The notes beneath the pieces were generated by a model that worked only from the letters and a program-made list of their open reading frames with translations, had not been told where the DNA came from and did no database searches. The position numbers and the translations under genes are program-made. Shown piece after piece: positions 26,204 through 36,248 of a DNA stretch of 64,000 nt (position 1 is the first letter of the stretch; the number at the start of each line of letters is the position of its first letter). Origin of the DNA: Pseudomonas oryzihabitans (GTDB lineage: Bacteria; Pseudomonadota; Gammaproteobacteria; Pseudomonadales; Pseudomonadaceae); the NCBI RefSeq assembly GCF_007665395.1, contig NZ_VDND01000003.1, positions 477,527-541,526 of the forward strand. Reading direction: 5' to 3'.

Positions 26204-27401
26204 CGGAATTCCTCGGGCTAAGGGTACGCAGGGCCAGGCGTAACTGGCGCAGTTGGACGATACGGCGGGTGAAGTCCTTGCCGGACAGGCGCGCCGGCCC
26301 AGGGCGCAGCGCCTCGCCCACCGCGCGGATGCTCAGGCCGCTCAGGCGCGCCAGATAGTGCCAGCGCTCCGCCACGCCCTGGTCGGCGAGTTCGGGACGG
26401 CGGCGGTGCAGGTCGCGCTGGAGGTCACGCTGCAGCGCGGCGACCAGCTCTGGCCAGCGCTGGGCTGCGCGGCTGCCGCCCGCTGGCCGCCGCCACCAGC
26501 AGAGGGTCAACGCTAGCGCCAGCAACAGGGTAGCCACGCCGAAGCGCTGCAGGAATTCGATCCACAGCGGAGCGGGGGGCGTTGGCGCAACGATGACGAC
26601 CGCTGCGCCCTGGGTCAGGTACCAGAGCAGCCAGGCGTTGTCGTACTGGGCCAGGCGGCCATTGCTCCAGAGGTCGGTGTCCGACAGCAGGGTGACGCTG
26701 CCCGCGCCCCAGGGGAGCAGCAGCAGATGGGTGGCGCTGGCGCTGCTCGCCCAGGCCTCGGCCTGGTCGCCGACATCGAACAGGTGGCGACTGTCGTCGA
26801 AGCCGAGGTAGGCGGGGGCGTCGTCGTCGGCCAGGTACAGCTGTGTCAGGTTGGGCCAGAGCGGCAGGGCCATGATGGGTTGCGGCGTGCCGCCCAGCTC
26901 GCGGGTGGGCATTGGCCTCACGCCCAGGGTCGCGCTGAGAGCCAGGGTACTGTCGTCGGCGACCGCCACCAGCCGGCCGCCCGACTCGACCCAGTCCAGC
27001 AGGCGCTGGGCGTCCTGTTCGGTGAGGCGTGGATTGCCGGCCAGCCAGAAGCGTACGCCCCCTGTTGGCGGCAGTGCGTCGAGGTGCTCGGGACTGCTGC
27101 GCTGCACCGGGCTGCCGAGCCGGCGCAGGTAGGCCGCGGCGAGCGCCTGGGGATCTTGGCTGTTTGCGGTCGAGGCGGCGAGCTCAGTGGCGAGTTGGCG
27201 GGCGGCGCGGCTGTCGAGCCCCTGATGGGTCAGCCGTAGGCTCGCCGGGCCACTGTCGGACTGGGGCGGTAGCGGGCAGGACAGGGGCTCCGGCGCGGCG
27301 TGGCAGGCCAGGGACAGCGTCAGGGCCAAGCCGGCGGCGACCAGGCGTGCGCCGACCAGTCGGCACCTGACGCGAAAGGAGAGCCGATCGACTGAACGCA
27401 T
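26181..27401 (-). CDS. DUF4350-domain membrane protein
   Basis: The 406-residue protein has an N-terminal signal-like segment (LVAAGLALTLSLA), then a periplasmic DUF4350-type domain with RLLDWVESGGRLVAVAD and GSVTLLSDTDLWSN. A transmembrane helix (ATLLLALALTLCWW, about residue 290) and a basic cytoplasmic tail follow. DUF4350 proteins commonly occur with MoxR ATPases and DUF58 proteins; here it is first in the three-gene leftward set. The domain resembles the GATase/ABC-type periplasmic folds, but its function is unknown. The divergent gene sbcB starts 109 bases away, so that gap must hold both promoters. Confidence 0.82.
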   Translation of the reverse strand: MRSVDRLSFRVRCRLVGARLVAAGLALTLSLACHAAPEPLSCPLPPQSDSGPASLRLTHQGLDSRAARQLATELAASTANSQDPQALAAAYLRRLGSPVQRSSPEHLDALPPTGGVRFWLAGNPRLTEQDAQRLLDWVESGGRLVAVADDSTLALSATLGVRPMPTRELGGTPQPIMALPLWPNLTQLYLADDDAPAYLGFDDSRHLFDVGDQAEAWASSASATHLLLLPWGAGSVTLLSDTDLWSNGRLAQYDNAWLLWYLTQGAAVVIVAPTPPAPLWIEFLQRFGVATLLLALALTLCWWRRPAGGSRAAQRWPELVAALQRDLQRDLHRRRPELADQGVAERWHYLARLSGLSIRAVGEALRPGPARLSGKDFTRRIVQLRQLRLALRTLSPRNSDDRHRPS

Positions 27402-27510
27402 GCGGGGAGCGGATACGCGGGTGGACAGGCTCCAGAGCCTAGCGGGTACGGGGGCCCGGGAGCAAGGCGCTTGACGATGCTAGACTGCGCCAATTCTAGG
27501 GGAGGGCGGT

Positions 27511-28971
27511 GTGACGCAAAGTATCTTCTGGTACGACTTCGAGACCACGGGGATAGATCCACGGCGGGATCGTCCGCTGCAGGTCGCCGGGGTGCGTACC
27601 GATCTGGACCTTAACGAAATCGCCGCGCCGCTCAATCTGCATTGCCGGTTGAGCGACGATGTCCTGCCGCATCCGCGCGCCTGCCTGGTCACCGGCATCC
27701 TGCCGGATACCCTGCAGCGCCAGGGATTGCGCGAGCGGGAGTTCCTGCAGCGCCTGCACGATGAACTCGCGCGGCCCAATACCTGTACGGTCGGCTACAA
27801 CAACCTGCGCTTCGATGATGAGATGGTGCGGCACAGCCTGTATCGCAACTTCCACGATCCGTACGCCCGCGAGTGGCAGCAGGGTAACAGTCGCTGGGAC
27901 GTGCTCGGCCTGATCCGGGCCCTCTATGCCTTCCGCCCGGAGAGCCTCACCTGGCCGGAGGAGAATCAGCGCGTCTCCCTGCGGCTGGATCGTCTCACCC
28001 TGGCCAATGGCATCGAGCATGGCCAGGCCCATGATGCCCTGGCGGATGTCCGGGCCACCCTGGCCCTGGCGCGGCTGGTCAGGCAGCGCCAGCCGCGGCT
28101 CTACGACTATCTCTGGGCGCAGCGGCAGAAGAAGGCGGTCCAGGCGCGCATCCGCCTGCTCGAACCCCTGCTGCACGTTTCCGGCCGCTTCAGTGCCGAG
28201 CGGCACTTCCTTGCGCCGGTCCTGCCGCTGGCCTGGCATCCGGTCAATCGCAACGCCCTGATCGTCTGCGACCTCGACGCCGCACCCGAGCCCCTGTTGG
28301 AGCTCGATGCCGACACCTTGCGCCAGCGCCTCTACACCCGTCGCGAGGATCTGGCGGAGGGCGAGCTGCCCGTGCCGCTCAAGCTGGTGCAGATCAATAA
28401 ATGCCCGGTCCTGGCGCCTTTCAGTGTGTTGCGTCCTGCAGACACGGAGCGCCTGGGCTTCGACCTGGCCGCGGTGTGGCGCACCGTCCGCCGCCTGCTC
28501 GACCAGCGGTCGAACTGGCAACCCAAGCTCCAGGCGCTCTACACCGAGCCCGCTGCACTCGCGGGACAGCTAAAGGAGCAGGATGCGGAATTGCAACTCT
28601 ATGACGGCTTCATCGATGCCGCAGAGCGAAGCCTCTGCGAGCGAGTTCGCCAATGTCCGGCCGAACAATTGGGCAGCCAAACTTGGGCCTTTCGTGACGA
28701 ACGTCATCCCGACATGTTCTTTCGCTACCGTGCGCGTAACTTTCCCGAGTTACTGACGGCGGAAGAGGGCGCCCGTTGGCGGGAATTCTGTCGGCTGCGA
28801 CTCTTGCAGGAAGAAGGACATGGCCAACTGACCTGCGGTCAATTCTTTACCCTGGCCGAACAGCTGCGGGGTGAAGTATCCAGTGATCTATTGCCGATTC
28901 TCGATGCCTGGTCCGCCCATGTCCGCGTCTTGATGCGACGGTTGGAGAGTTCGGCCGGCAGTGCGACTTAA
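27511..28971 (+). CDS. sbcB: Exodeoxyribonuclease I SbcB
   Basis: Exonuclease I degrades single-stranded DNA 3' to 5' and acts in mismatch repair and recombination. The 486-residue protein has the DEDDh pattern: WYDFETTGIDP (Asp9, Glu11), NNLRFDDEMVRH and HDALADVRATLALA. The SH3-like and C-terminal helical domains typical of ExoI follow. The GTG start is preceded by GGGGAGGG. The length is normal. The placement next to mvaT and purU is what I know from P. aeruginosa. Codon use becomes AT-richer in the last 100 codons than in the rest. Confidence 0.95.
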   Translation: MTQSIFWYDFETTGIDPRRDRPLQVAGVRTDLDLNEIAAPLNLHCRLSDDVLPHPRACLVTGILPDTLQRQGLREREFLQRLHDELARPNTCTVGYNNLRFDDEMVRHSLYRNFHDPYAREWQQGNSRWDVLGLIRALYAFRPESLTWPEENQRVSLRLDRLTLANGIEHGQAHDALADVRATLALARLVRQRQPRLYDYLWAQRQKKAVQARIRLLEPLLHVSGRFSAERHFLAPVLPLAWHPVNRNALIVCDLDAAPEPLLELDADTLRQRLYTRREDLAEGELPVPLKLVQINKCPVLAPFSVLRPADTERLGFDLAAVWRTVRRLLDQRSNWQPKLQALYTEPAALAGQLKEQDAELQLYDGFIDAAERSLCERVRQCPAEQLGSQTWAFRDERHPDMFFRYRARNFPELLTAEEGARWREFCRLRLLQEEGHGQLTCGQFFTLAEQLRGEVSSDLLPILDAWSAHVRVLMRRLESSAGSAT

Positions 28972-29217
28972 CGTCGCGACAACGGTAGTTGTCTACTAGG
29001 TTTTTGCCTAAAAACATTGCCAGGGATAGCAAGTTTTCTTAAGAACGGCAGCCAGCACTTAGGTGCGCCTTCGCAAAAGAGTGCGTCTTGCGGTGAACCA
29101 GGCAAAGGCATCTGCCAGCGAACACCCAGGATCAAGAAGAATCGATCCCGGTAGCCAGGTACTCGGCCGTTACAGGGCGGTAAGCACCTTGCCGCGCCGC
29201 GCTTGCCGGCCAGGGAG
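28972..29217. other. AT-richer intergenic stretch between sbcB and the mvaT terminator
   Basis: No gene is supported here. A weak hairpin GTTTTT-GCCT-AAAAAC (28999-29014) just after sbcB could be its terminator. The rest has no ORF with good codon use and no RNA I recognise. Confidence 0.5.
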
Positions 29218-29247
29218 GCAAAAAAAACGCCGGCGAACCGGCGTTTT
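29218..29247 (-). terminator. Rho-independent terminator of mvaT
   Basis: AAAACGCCGG (29224-29233) pairs with CCGGCGTTTT (29238-29247) around CGAA. The A run at 29220-29227 becomes a T run on the minus strand, right after the mvaT stop. Confidence 0.92.
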
Positions 29248-29251
29248 CAGA

Positions 29252-29635
29252 TCAATCCAGCAGGGTCGCCCAGGACTCTACGTCGTCCGAGCCCCACTTG
29301 GCTTTCCACTCTTTCAGGGTCTTGTGATTGCCACCCTTGGTTTCGATCACTTCGCCATTGTGCGGATTCTTGTACTGCTTGACCTTGCGCGCCCGCTTGG
29401 GGGTGCTGGCAGTACTGGCCTTGTTGGTACGAGCCTGGCGTGCGGGTTTGGCTTCGCCATCGAGGATGCCGATGATGTCACGCAGGGACTTCTGGTACTC
29501 ACCCATCAGGGAACGGAGTTTCTTTTCGAACTCCAGTTCGCGTTGCAGTTTGTCGTCCTGCTGCAGCGACTTCAGGCGCTCCTGCAGTTCCTTAATGGCT
29601 TCTTCGGTCTGGCGATATTCATTGATGAGCGACAT
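29252..29635 (-). CDS. mvaT: H-NS-like xenogeneic silencer MvaT
   Basis: MvaT is the Pseudomonas counterpart of H-NS: it oligomerises along AT-rich DNA and silences foreign genes, and affects biofilm and virulence traits. The 127-residue protein opens with a coiled-coil oligomerisation region (MSLINEYRQTEEAIKEL to about residue 60), a basic linker KRARKVKQYKNP, and the DNA-binding end ETKGGNHKTLKEWKAKWG with the GGN motif that enters the minor groove. It is close to P. aeruginosa MvaT as I recall it. It has its own promoter and terminator and is divergent from purU. Confidence 0.97.
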   Translation of the reverse strand: MSLINEYRQTEEAIKELQERLKSLQQDDKLQRELEFEKKLRSLMGEYQKSLRDIIGILDGEAKPARQARTNKASTASTPKRARKVKQYKNPHNGEVIETKGGNHKTLKEWKAKWGSDDVESWATLLD

Positions 29636-29679
29636 GGCTGGCCTTTGTCTGGTGCTGATGCAGAGATGAAAGTGCCTGT

Positions 29680-29708
29680 ATCATAGGTTGGCTATCGGGA
29701 TAAGTAAA
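29680..29708 (-). promoter_or_regulatory. Sigma70-type promoter of mvaT
   Basis: Read on the minus strand: -35 TTTACT (29708-29703), 17-base spacer, -10 TATGAT (29685-29680), about 45 bases before the mvaT ATG. Position and spacing are good; the -35 matches four of six bases. Confidence 0.6.
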
Positions 29709-29873
29709 CTAGGCAGACACCGGTGAATAATTAACGGGGCCGCTGTTTTTTCAACGGGCTTTGCCAGCAGCCAGCAACTTTCGTTACGGCATTGGCGGAA
29801 CTTCGCCGCGGGCAATTGTTTGACCGCTCTGCTTCCGTGACCGGATCGTCCAGCCACCCTGCCTGGGCACCGC

Positions 29874-29902
29874 TCGACGCTGCCTGCGACTGCGCCTAGA
29901 AT
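29874..29902 (+). promoter_or_regulatory. Sigma70-type promoter of purU
   Basis: -35 TCGACG (29874-29879), 17-base spacer, -10 TAGAAT (29897-29902), 29 bases before the purU ATG. It was found by eye. Confidence 0.55.
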
Positions 29903-29930
29903 GCAGCCCCTTTTCGCGCGAGGTTGTGCT

Positions 29931-30782
29931 ATGCAAACGTTTCGTCTGGTGATCGCCTGTCCGGACGGGGTAGGTATCGTGGCCAAGGTCAGCAACTTCC
30001 TGGCGACCTATAACGGCTGGATTACCGAAGCGAGCCACCATTCGGATACGGAGAGTGGCTGGTTCTTCATGCGCCATGAGATCCGCGCCGATTCCCTGCC
30101 GTTCGACCTCGCGGGCTTCCGCCAGGCCTTCGCGCCCATTGCGCGGGAGTTTTCCATGCAGTGGCGGATCACCGATTCGGCCCAGCGCAAGCGCGTGGTA
30201 CTCATGGCCAGTCGCGAATCCCATTGCCTGGCCGATCTGCTGCACCGCTGGCACAGCGGCGAGCTGGATTGCGAGATCCCCTGCGTCATCTCCAACCACG
30301 ACACCCTGCGCAGCATGGTCGAGTGGCACGGCATTCCCTTCTTCCATGTACCGGTCGATCCCGCCGACAAGCAGCCGGCCTTCGACGAGGTGTCGCGGCT
30401 GATCGACCTGCACCAGGCGGACACCGTGGTGTTGGCGCGCTACATGCAGATCCTGCCACCCGATCTCTGCGCCCGCTACGCCCATCAGGTGATCAACATC
30501 CACCACAGCTTCCTGCCGTCCTTCGTCGGCGCCAAGCCCTATCACCAGGCGGCGCAACGGGGTGTGAAGCTGATCGGTGCCACCTGCCACTACGTGACCG
30601 AGGAGCTAGATGCCGGCCCCATCATCGAGCAGGACGTGGAACGCGTCAGCCACCGGGACAACGTCGAGGACATGGTCCGCCTCGGCAAGGACGTGGAGAA
30701 GATGGTGCTGTCGCGTGGTCTGAGATACCACTTGCAAGAGCGGGTCATGGTCCATGGCAACAAGACCGTCATCTTCGACTGA
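29931..30782 (+). CDS. purU: Formyltetrahydrofolate deformylase PurU
   Basis: PurU hydrolyses 10-formyl-THF to formate and THF, balancing one-carbon pools and supplying formate to PurT. The 283-residue protein starts at ATG 29931. It has an N-terminal ACT domain (FRLVIACPDGVGIVAKVS, residues 4-90) and a C-terminal formyltransferase fold. VLARYMQILPP, NIHHSFLPSF and LDAGPIIEQ contain the Asn, His and Asp equivalents of the transformylase active site. In-frame codons before 29931 are upstream sequence containing the -10. The end overlaps a possible small ORF. Confidence 0.96.
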   Translation: MQTFRLVIACPDGVGIVAKVSNFLATYNGWITEASHHSDTESGWFFMRHEIRADSLPFDLAGFRQAFAPIAREFSMQWRITDSAQRKRVVLMASRESHCLADLLHRWHSGELDCEIPCVISNHDTLRSMVEWHGIPFFHVPVDPADKQPAFDEVSRLIDLHQADTVVLARYMQILPPDLCARYAHQVINIHHSFLPSFVGAKPYHQAAQRGVKLIGATCHYVTEELDAGPIIEQDVERVSHRDNVEDMVRLGKDVEKMVLSRGLRYHLQERVMVHGNKTVIFD

Positions 30783-30990
30783 TCGCGACTCCCCGGCGGT
30801 ACCCGGTACCGCCGAGGCGCCAGCGCGCCTGGGCGAGGGCTGCCTGGCCCGCTATGACCTGCAGGACCTTGCCGAAGAGAGCGGCGCCGATTTCGGCGCG
30901 GCCGCGGAGCTGTGGCGTCGGCTGCAGGCGGCAGCTGAGCCCGCCGCTGCGCCGGAGGGCGACGCGGCGGCTGCCCCTCAGTCGTCCTGA
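30754..30990 (+). CDS. Possible small protein (78 residues) overlapping the purU 3' end
   Basis: This ORF starts inside purU and fills the space up to the next convergent gene, which it meets with a 13-base overlap. From about codon 20 on, third positions are almost all G or C as in real genes here, and the stretch LARYDLQDLAEESGADFG reads like a true helix. The last 20 residues are Ala/Pro-rich. The real start may lie after the purU stop. A perfect palindrome (CGGCGGTACC-C-GGTACCGCCG, 30794-30814) lies within it and could alternatively be a purU terminator without T run. I do not recognise the product. Confidence 0.4.
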   Translation: MATRPSSSTDRDSPAVPGTAEAPARLGEGCLARYDLQDLAEESGADFGAAAELWRRLQAAAEPAAAPEGDAAAAPQSS

Positions 30991-31199
30991 GCGACGGACT
31001 CGGCGCTGGTCTTGGCCTTGAGGTCGGCGATCTTGCGGACTTCCGACGCGAACACCTCGTCCTGCACGGTAGGACGTTTCTTCCAGGGTTTGCGATCGGG
31101 TTTGGGCTGGGCGGCGTAGGTGACGATTTCGCCACCGTATACATCCTGGTAGCGCTGGGCCTGGCGTTCCAGTTCAGCGCGAAGTTGGTCTTTGGTCAC
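30978..31199 (-). CDS. Conserved-looking small protein, function unknown
   Basis: This 73-residue acidic/basic protein (MTKDQLRAELERQAQRYQD at the start, KPWKKRPTVQDE in the middle) begins at GTG 31199 with no strong ribosome site. There is no signal peptide, membrane span or cysteine. The N-terminal part is predicted helical. Codon use matches neighbours, and the reading frame fills the gap between purU and nadC. I cannot name a family. It may be cotranscribed with nothing: nadC, the next gene on this strand, lies downstream in map order but upstream in transcription, over 100 bases away. Confidence 0.65.
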   Translation of the reverse strand: MTKDQLRAELERQAQRYQDVYGGEIVTYAAQPKPDRKPWKKRPTVQDEVFASEVRKIADLKAKTSAESVAQDD

Positions 31200-31318
31200 G
31201 GGTTCGATCTTGTTCGAGTGTCGCGAGGGGCGAGCGGTCGCCAGGACCGCTCGAAGCCGGTGCGCCCGGGGGCGCGGCTGCGGAGTCTAGCCGCCGCGCG
31301 GCCCTTTGCCTATCCCGC

Positions 31319-32394
<1,076 letters not shown>

Positions 32395-32453
32395 AATGCT
32401 CCTGTAGTGGAACGCGATTCAGCCGAACGCAAGGACGGTTGTGGGAGGCGGTG

Positions 32454-34634
32454 GTGCAGAACGACGTAAACGTAGTTCATTTCAAGGCGCTCGGGGAGTC
32501 CTCTTCCCGATTGCCCGCAGTACTTTTACCGGTTCGAGATCGCGCCGCTCAGCGACTCAATGCCTCTTTGCAGCAGCTGTTCGACAATGCCGACGATGCC
32601 CTGTTCGAGATGGCCGACCGGGCCGGCAGCAACCAGGAGCAGAGCCTCTACTTCGAAGCCATGCGCGACCTGCGCCTGCGGCGCAAGAGTATCGAGCGCA
32701 GTTTTCTCCAGCAGTACTTCGAGCGCTTCGCGGCGCTGAACAACCTGGTCGGCAGCAAGCCGGAAATGCGCCTCGACAGCGTCTCCTACGAAGACCTGAG
32801 CCTGGTGCAGAACGATGTGCTGGAAGAGAGCGTGGCGGTCGATACCATGGTGGCCAAGGCGCTGAGCAACAACGCCATGGCCATCAGTCACCTGACCATC
32901 AGATTCAATACCCAGCTGTCGAGCAAGCTGGACGACGCGACCCATCCCCTCGGGCCGCGCCGGCTGTGCGAGGCCTTCGTCGAGGCCTGTCGCGATCTCG
33001 ACACCGACATCAAGGTCAAGCTGATCATCTACAAGCTGTTCGAGCGCTTCGTGCTCAACGGCCTCGGCCAGCTGTACGCGGAATCCAATCGGCAACTGGT
33101 CGATGCCGGCGTGCTGCCGCAGCTCAAGGCGATTCCCCAGCAGGTGCCGGGGCGCTCCGCCAAGGGCTACAGCGGGCGTACGCCGGCGCACGTCAACAGC
33201 GAGGACGATGGCCAGGAACTCTTCGGTACCCTGCAAGGCCTGCTCGCCCAGTTGCGCGCACCGAGCGGCGGCAGCCTGGGTGGCGCGCCGTCCGGTGACA
33301 GCGGCGCGGCGGCCGGCGATGGCCAGGTCATCACCAGCTACGACCTCATGCGCCTGCTGTCCCACCTGCAGCAGCAGATTTCCAGCCAGTCCCTGGACGG
33401 TTACGACCTCAGGGCGCAACTGGGCGTGGCGCTGGGCCGGATCAGCGAGCGCTCCGGGCGAAAGCGGGTGGTGGGGCAGGTCGACGAGGACGTCATCAAC
33501 CTGGTGGCGATGCTCTTCGAATTCATCCTCGACGACCTCACCCTGCCGGATTCGCTGAAGGCGCTGATCGCCCGGCTGCAGATCCCCATGCTCAAGGTCG
33601 CGGTGCTCGACAAGACCTTCTTCAGTCGTGGCAGCCATCCGGCGCGGCGGTTGCTCAACGAGATCGCCGCTGCCTCCCTCGGCTGGGGCGAGCAGAGCGA
33701 TCTGCAGCGCGACGGCCTCTACCAGAAGATCGAGCAGATCGTGCAGCGGCTGCTGAGCGATTTCGTCGACGATCCGGAGATCTTCGCCGAGCTGCTGGCC
33801 GACTTCATGGCCTACGTCAGTGACGAGCAGCGCCGCAGCGAATTGCTCGAACAGCGCACCCGTGACGCCGAAGAAGGACGCGCCCGGGCCGAGATCGCCC
33901 GGCTGCAGGTCGAGCACGTGCTCAGCCAGCGCCTGCAGGAGCACCCGCTGCCGGCCGCCGTGCAGCGCGTCCTGCGCGAGGCCTGGAGCCAGGTCCTGCT
34001 GTTGACCTGCCTGAAGCAGGGCTACGATTCCAGCGAATGGCGCGCGGCGCTGCAGGCCATGGACGACCTGATCTGGAGCATCCAGCCGCACTACGACGTG
34101 GCCTCGCGCCAGCGGCTGCTGGAAATGGTGCCGGGCTTGCTCAAGGCGCTGCGTGAAGGCCTGGCAAGTGCCGCCTTCGATCCCTTCTCCACCTCCGAAT
34201 TCTTCACCGAGCTCGAATCGCTGCACGTGCAGACCTTCCAGCAGACCCGCGCCGAAGCGGTCGACGCCGAGGTCGCGGCCGCGGTGCCCGCACCGGCGCC
34301 TGTCGAAGAGCCGTTCGAACTGCCGCGCGGCGTCGATCGGATCGCCGGGCTGACCAGTGAATCCCTCGACTGGGTGGACGCGCTGTCGGTGGGTGCCTGG
34401 TTGGAGATCCTCGATGTGGAGCAGAAGCTGCGCTGCAAGCTGGCCGCGATCATCCGGCCCATGGGGCGCCTGGTCTTCGTCAATCGGACCGGCATGAAGG
34501 TGCTGGACCGGACGCGGGAAGAGCTGGCGCTGGACTACCAGGAAGGCCGGGTACGGCTGCTGGACGATGCGCTGCTGTTCGACCGGGCCATGACCTCGGT
34601 GATCGGCAACCTGCGCGGCCAGTCGTCGTCCTGA
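32454..34634 (+). CDS. DUF1631 family protein
   Basis: A 726-residue cytoplasmic protein of the DUF1631 family. GTG 32454, four bases after GGGAGG, gives MQNDVNVVHFKAL; the longer upstream frame crosses poor sequence. The chain is mostly helical, with a low-complexity Gly/Ser/Ala linker around residue 280-300, a long charged helical stretch (RTRDAEEGRARAEIARLQ) and an Ala/Pro/Glu linker near residue 620. The C-terminal block has LDWVDALSVGAWLEI and LVFVNRTGMKVLDRTREEL, a beta-rich end common to the family. Function is not established. A strong terminator follows. Confidence 0.85.
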   Translation: MQNDVNVVHFKALGESSSRLPAVLLPVRDRAAQRLNASLQQLFDNADDALFEMADRAGSNQEQSLYFEAMRDLRLRRKSIERSFLQQYFERFAALNNLVGSKPEMRLDSVSYEDLSLVQNDVLEESVAVDTMVAKALSNNAMAISHLTIRFNTQLSSKLDDATHPLGPRRLCEAFVEACRDLDTDIKVKLIIYKLFERFVLNGLGQLYAESNRQLVDAGVLPQLKAIPQQVPGRSAKGYSGRTPAHVNSEDDGQELFGTLQGLLAQLRAPSGGSLGGAPSGDSGAAAGDGQVITSYDLMRLLSHLQQQISSQSLDGYDLRAQLGVALGRISERSGRKRVVGQVDEDVINLVAMLFEFILDDLTLPDSLKALIARLQIPMLKVAVLDKTFFSRGSHPARRLLNEIAAASLGWGEQSDLQRDGLYQKIEQIVQRLLSDFVDDPEIFAELLADFMAYVSDEQRRSELLEQRTRDAEEGRARAEIARLQVEHVLSQRLQEHPLPAAVQRVLREAWSQVLLLTCLKQGYDSSEWRAALQAMDDLIWSIQPHYDVASRQRLLEMVPGLLKALREGLASAAFDPFSTSEFFTELESLHVQTFQQTRAEAVDAEVAAAVPAPAPVEEPFELPRGVDRIAGLTSESLDWVDALSVGAWLEILDVEQKLRCKLAAIIRPMGRLVFVNRTGMKVLDRTREELALDYQEGRVRLLDDALLFDRAMTSVIGNLRGQSSS

Positions 34635-34650
34635 GGCGGCGGTATCCATA

Positions 34651-34678
34651 AAAAAGCCGTCCCTGGGGACGGCTTTTT
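34651..34678. terminator. Bidirectional terminator between DUF1631 and ndh
   Basis: A perfect 13-bp stem, AAAAAGCCGTCCC (34651-34663) with GGGACGGCTTTTT (34666-34678), has a two-base loop in this alignment and A/T runs both ways. It serves the two convergent genes. Confidence 0.93.
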
Positions 34679-34698
34679 CGTATCCGCGCGCCTGTGGC

Positions 34699-35991
34699 TC
34701 AGTGCAGCTTCAGGCGTGGCTCGGTCTTGCGTCTCAGGTGATCACCGGCGAACAGCGCCAGGGCGCGCAGCGGGCCGTAGAGGGCGACCTGGTGCATCCG
34801 GTAGAGGGAGACGTAGAAGGTCCGTGCCAGCCAGCCTTCTAGGGTCAGGCTGCCCAGGGCGCCGCCCATGAGGTTGCCGACGGCGCTGAAGCGCGACAGC
34901 GAGATCAAGGAGCCGTAGTCCTTGTAGTGGTACTCGGGCAGCGGCCGGCCGTCCAGCAACGCCTTGAAGCTCTTGACCAGCAGGGAGGCCTGCTGGTGGG
35001 CGGACTGGGCGCGGGGCGGCACGGTGCGGGTGTCGCCTGGGGTCAGGGGGCAGGCCGCGCAGTCGCCGAGGGCGAAGACGTTGGGATCGCGGCTGGTCTG
35101 CAGGGTCGAGTGCACCACCAGCTGGTTGATGCGATTGGTCTCCAGGCCGGCCAGCTCCTTGAGAAAGGCCGGGGCGCGGATGCCGGCCGCCCAGACCTTG
35201 AGGCTGGCGGGGACGAATTCGCCGGCGGTCTGTAGGCCGTCAGCGCGGACTTCCTTGACCGCCGAACCGGTCAGCACCCGTACCCCGAGCTTTTCCAGGG
35301 TGCGATGGGCCTGCCCGGCGATGCGCTCCGGCAGGGCCGGCAGGATGCGCGGACCGGCCTCGACCACGGTGATGCGCAGGTCTTCGGGGCGGATGCGGTC
35401 GAGCCCGTAGGCCTGCAGTTCCTCGGCGGCGTTGCGCAGCTCGGCGGCCAGCTCCACGCCGGTGGCACCGGCGCCGACGATGGCGACCTCGATGAATTCA
35501 CCCGGCTGCTCGCTGATGTGGGCGCGCAGGTAATGGGTCAGCAGCTTGCGGTGGAAGCGCTCGGCCTGGGCGCGGGTGTCGAGGAAGATGCAGTTCTCCG
35601 CCGCGCCCGGGGTACCGAAGTCGTTGGTGGTGCTGCCGATGGCCAGGACCAGGGAGTCGTAGCAGATCTCCCGCTCGGGCACCAGGATGGCACCGTCGTC
35701 CTCGATGGCCGCCAGCTGGACCTTGCGCCGATCGCGATCCAGGCCGGTCATGCGGCCGAGCTGGAAGTCGAAGTGGTTCCACTTGGCCTGGGCGACGTAG
35801 CTCAGTTCGTCCTCGGTGGAGTTGAGCGAGCCGGCGGCGACCTCGTGCAGCAGGGGTTTCCAGATATGGGTCGCGTTGGCGTCGATCAGCACGATCTTGG
35901 CCTGGCCGCGCTTGCCCAGCTTACGGCCCAGGCGGGTGGCCAGTTCCAGGCCGCCGGCGCCGCCGCCGACGATAACGATGCGATGGGTCAT
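34699..35991 (-). CDS. ndh: Type II NADH dehydrogenase Ndh
   Basis: Ndh oxidises NADH and reduces ubiquinone without pumping protons; it is a peripheral inner-membrane flavoprotein. The 430-residue protein has the FAD Rossmann loop IVGGGAGGLELATRLG at residues 6-21, the NADH Rossmann loop VAIVGAGATGVELAAEL near residue 165, NVFALGDCAACP and the quinone-side AQSAHQQASLL segment. The amphipathic C-terminal end (around LARTFYVSLYRMHQVAL) suits membrane contact. The 257 bases upstream to the MOSC gene hold no gene; I see no clear promoter there. Confidence 0.95.
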   Translation of the reverse strand: MTHRIVIVGGGAGGLELATRLGRKLGKRGQAKIVLIDANATHIWKPLLHEVAAGSLNSTEDELSYVAQAKWNHFDFQLGRMTGLDRDRRKVQLAAIEDDGAILVPEREICYDSLVLAIGSTTNDFGTPGAAENCIFLDTRAQAERFHRKLLTHYLRAHISEQPGEFIEVAIVGAGATGVELAAELRNAAEELQAYGLDRIRPEDLRITVVEAGPRILPALPERIAGQAHRTLEKLGVRVLTGSAVKEVRADGLQTAGEFVPASLKVWAAGIRAPAFLKELAGLETNRINQLVVHSTLQTSRDPNVFALGDCAACPLTPGDTRTVPPRAQSAHQQASLLVKSFKALLDGRPLPEYHYKDYGSLISLSRFSAVGNLMGGALGSLTLEGWLARTFYVSLYRMHQVALYGPLRALALFAGDHLRRKTEPRLKLH

Positions 35992-36248
35992 GGAAGGTAC
36001 TCATAGGGAAGGAAAGCGCTGGCAGGTCCGGGCGCGTCGCCGCAAGCGGGCGCAGTCCCGGGCCGGACGGAATCTGGGGGGCGTCGAGGCGGCTGAAAGG
36101 CGCCGCAACCCACTTGGAAGATGGGCGAAAAGCCAGGGGTTTCAAGGGCAACGGCATGCATTCGCCTACCTGAAGACGTTCGCCACGACGAGAGGTAGGC
36201 CTAGTTTAACCGGGTTGGGGCAGCCATTCGACCCTAGGGATACTGGGG

